A DNA stretch of 7,363 nucleotides from Planctomycetota bacterium (GTDB lineage: Bacteria; Planctomycetota; Phycisphaerae; Sedimentisphaerales; Anaerobacaceae): NCBI GenBank assembly GCA_023135255.1, contig JAGLTN010000611.1, positions 1 to 7,363 of the forward strand, in the 5' to 3' direction. A program made the translations under genes and the position numbers. Position 1 is the first letter of the stretch. Each line of letters begins with the position of its first letter. The notes beneath the pieces were generated by a model. It was not told the DNA's origin and did no database searches. It worked only from the letters and a program-made list of their open reading frames with translations. This document shows, in pieces, positions 6,698 through 7,363 of the stretch.

Positions 6698-7363
6698 ATG
6701 CCTAAGATTCGCAATTTCACAGTATTGCCAGCGTTGCCGGAACCATTGAAAAAACTGGAAGTAATCGCGAAAAATATGTACTGGTCGTGGGAACCTGAAT
6801 TTATTGACTTGTTCAAAAGGATAGACAGTAATTTATGGCGAGCCAGCAGATATAATCCGGTTAAGCTTCTTGGTAGTGTCTCTCAGGAACATCTGGAGTC
6901 ATTGGCAGAAAACAAGGGTTTCCTTTATGAATTGGAAAGAGTTGCCAATAAGCTTGAAACATATCTGGAAAGCCCAACATGGTTTGAGAAATATGGTGAG
7001 GAATCTTCTGAGCCTTTCATCGCTTATTTCAGTGCTGAATTTGGTTTGCATGAGTCGGTGCCGATATATTCAGGCGGTCTTGGTATCTTAGCGGGTGACC
7101 ATCTGAAAAGTGCTTCGGATTTGGGTGTTCCTCTTGTTGGTGTCGGTTTGATGTATCAGAAGGGATATTTCAGACAGTATCTCAATATTGACGGCTGGCA
7201 GCAGGAAGTGTATATCGAGAATGATTTTTATAATATGCCGGCAGAACTTGTTAAAGGTTCGCAAGGCGGGCCTTTGATTATTGAAGTTGACTATCCGGGT
7301 GAAACTATCCAGGCACAGATATGGGCTATTACCGTTGGCAGGATTAAACTTTATCTGCTTGAT
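6698..7363 (+). CDS. glgP: Alpha-glucan phosphorylase, N-terminal part (cut by window end)
   Basis: The enzyme releases glucose-1-phosphate from glycogen or maltodextrins in the cytoplasm using phosphate and pyridoxal phosphate. The 222 visible residues open with the DUF3417-type N-terminal domain: LPEPLKKLEVIAKNMYWSW (13-31) and LWRASRYNPVKLLG (46-59). The phosphorylase/glycosyltransferase fold begins at about 105 with the signature AYFSAEFGLHESVPIYSGG (109-127), then GILAGDHLKSASDLGVPLVGVGLMY (129-153) and the GYFRQ segment (156-160). This arrangement is that of the TIGR02094 group of bacterial and archaeal alpha-glucan phosphorylases, not the classical muscle/GlgP group with a different N-terminus. 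The start at 6698 has GGAGAA seven bases upstream; an in-frame ATG at 6683 exists but lacks a well placed ribosome site. The gene is open to the window edge, so the pyridoxal lysine and C-terminal half are not visible. It is divergent from the secreted glycosidase. The symbol is given by function, and other names are in use for this group. Confidence 0.92.
   Translation, partial: MPKIRNFTVLPALPEPLKKLEVIAKNMYWSWEPEFIDLFKRIDSNLWRASRYNPVKLLGSVSQEHLESLAENKGFLYELERVANKLETYLESPTWFEKYGEESSEPFIAYFSAEFGLHESVPIYSGGLGILAGDHLKSASDLGVPLVGVGLMYQKGYFRQYLNIDGWQQEVYIENDFYNMPAELVKGSQGGPLIIEVDYPGETIQAQIWAITVGRIKLYLLD

Noticed and set aside
1..7363. CRISPR arrays, insertion sequences, tRNA genes, phage or defence genes
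   Set aside because: I found no repeat-spacer pattern, transposase, terminal repeats, tRNA-like cloverleaf or defence-type protein; base and codon use look even across the window.

Overview
The window looks like a piece of bacterial chromosome with fairly low G+C (about 40% by eye). It carries four protein genes and one probable structured RNA gene. The gene mix does not fix the phylum. A short PheT without the usual tRNA-binding insert, a Ycf46-type AAA+ ATPase and a secreted clan GH-D glycosidase would fit a Planctomycetota (Phycisphaerae-like) or related environmental bacterium, but this is only an inference.

Left part (1-3689, + strand): a 157-base leader with no recognisable gene precedes pheT, the beta subunit of phenylalanyl-tRNA synthetase (669 aa). 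After a 28-base gap with a good ribosome binding site comes a 497-aa AAA+ ATPase of the Ycf46 type. The two are probably co-transcribed. pheS is not visible directly upstream.

Middle (3690-4176): this stretch has no credible protein gene. It does have a textbook sigma-70 promoter (TTGACT, 17-base spacer, extended -10 TGtTATAAT), about 230 transcribed bases rich in self-complementarity, and a rho-independent terminator. The 3' half matches the remembered E. coli 6S RNA sequence in the diagnostic CACCUUGAA hairpin and the following closing strand. The two ends can pair into a long closing stem. I call it a 6S (SsrS) RNA, the regulator that binds sigma-70 RNA polymerase.

Right part (4177-7363): a secreted alpha-galactosidase-like enzyme (clan GH-D, GH36/GH27 type) lies on the - strand, convergent with the RNA gene and sharing its terminator region. 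Divergent from it, across a roughly 275-base control region containing an inverted repeat, starts an alpha-glucan phosphorylase of the GlgP/TIGR02094 type, cut by the window end after 222 residues. The divergent pair suggests a small carbohydrate-use locus: exported hydrolysis of alpha-linked sugars on one side and cytoplasmic glycogen or maltodextrin phosphorolysis on the other. Whether the two are co-regulated cannot be told from sequence alone.

Nothing here is clearly a new system. The most interesting items are the RNA gene, the reduced PheT architecture, and the pairing of pheT with a poorly understood AAA+ ATPase.
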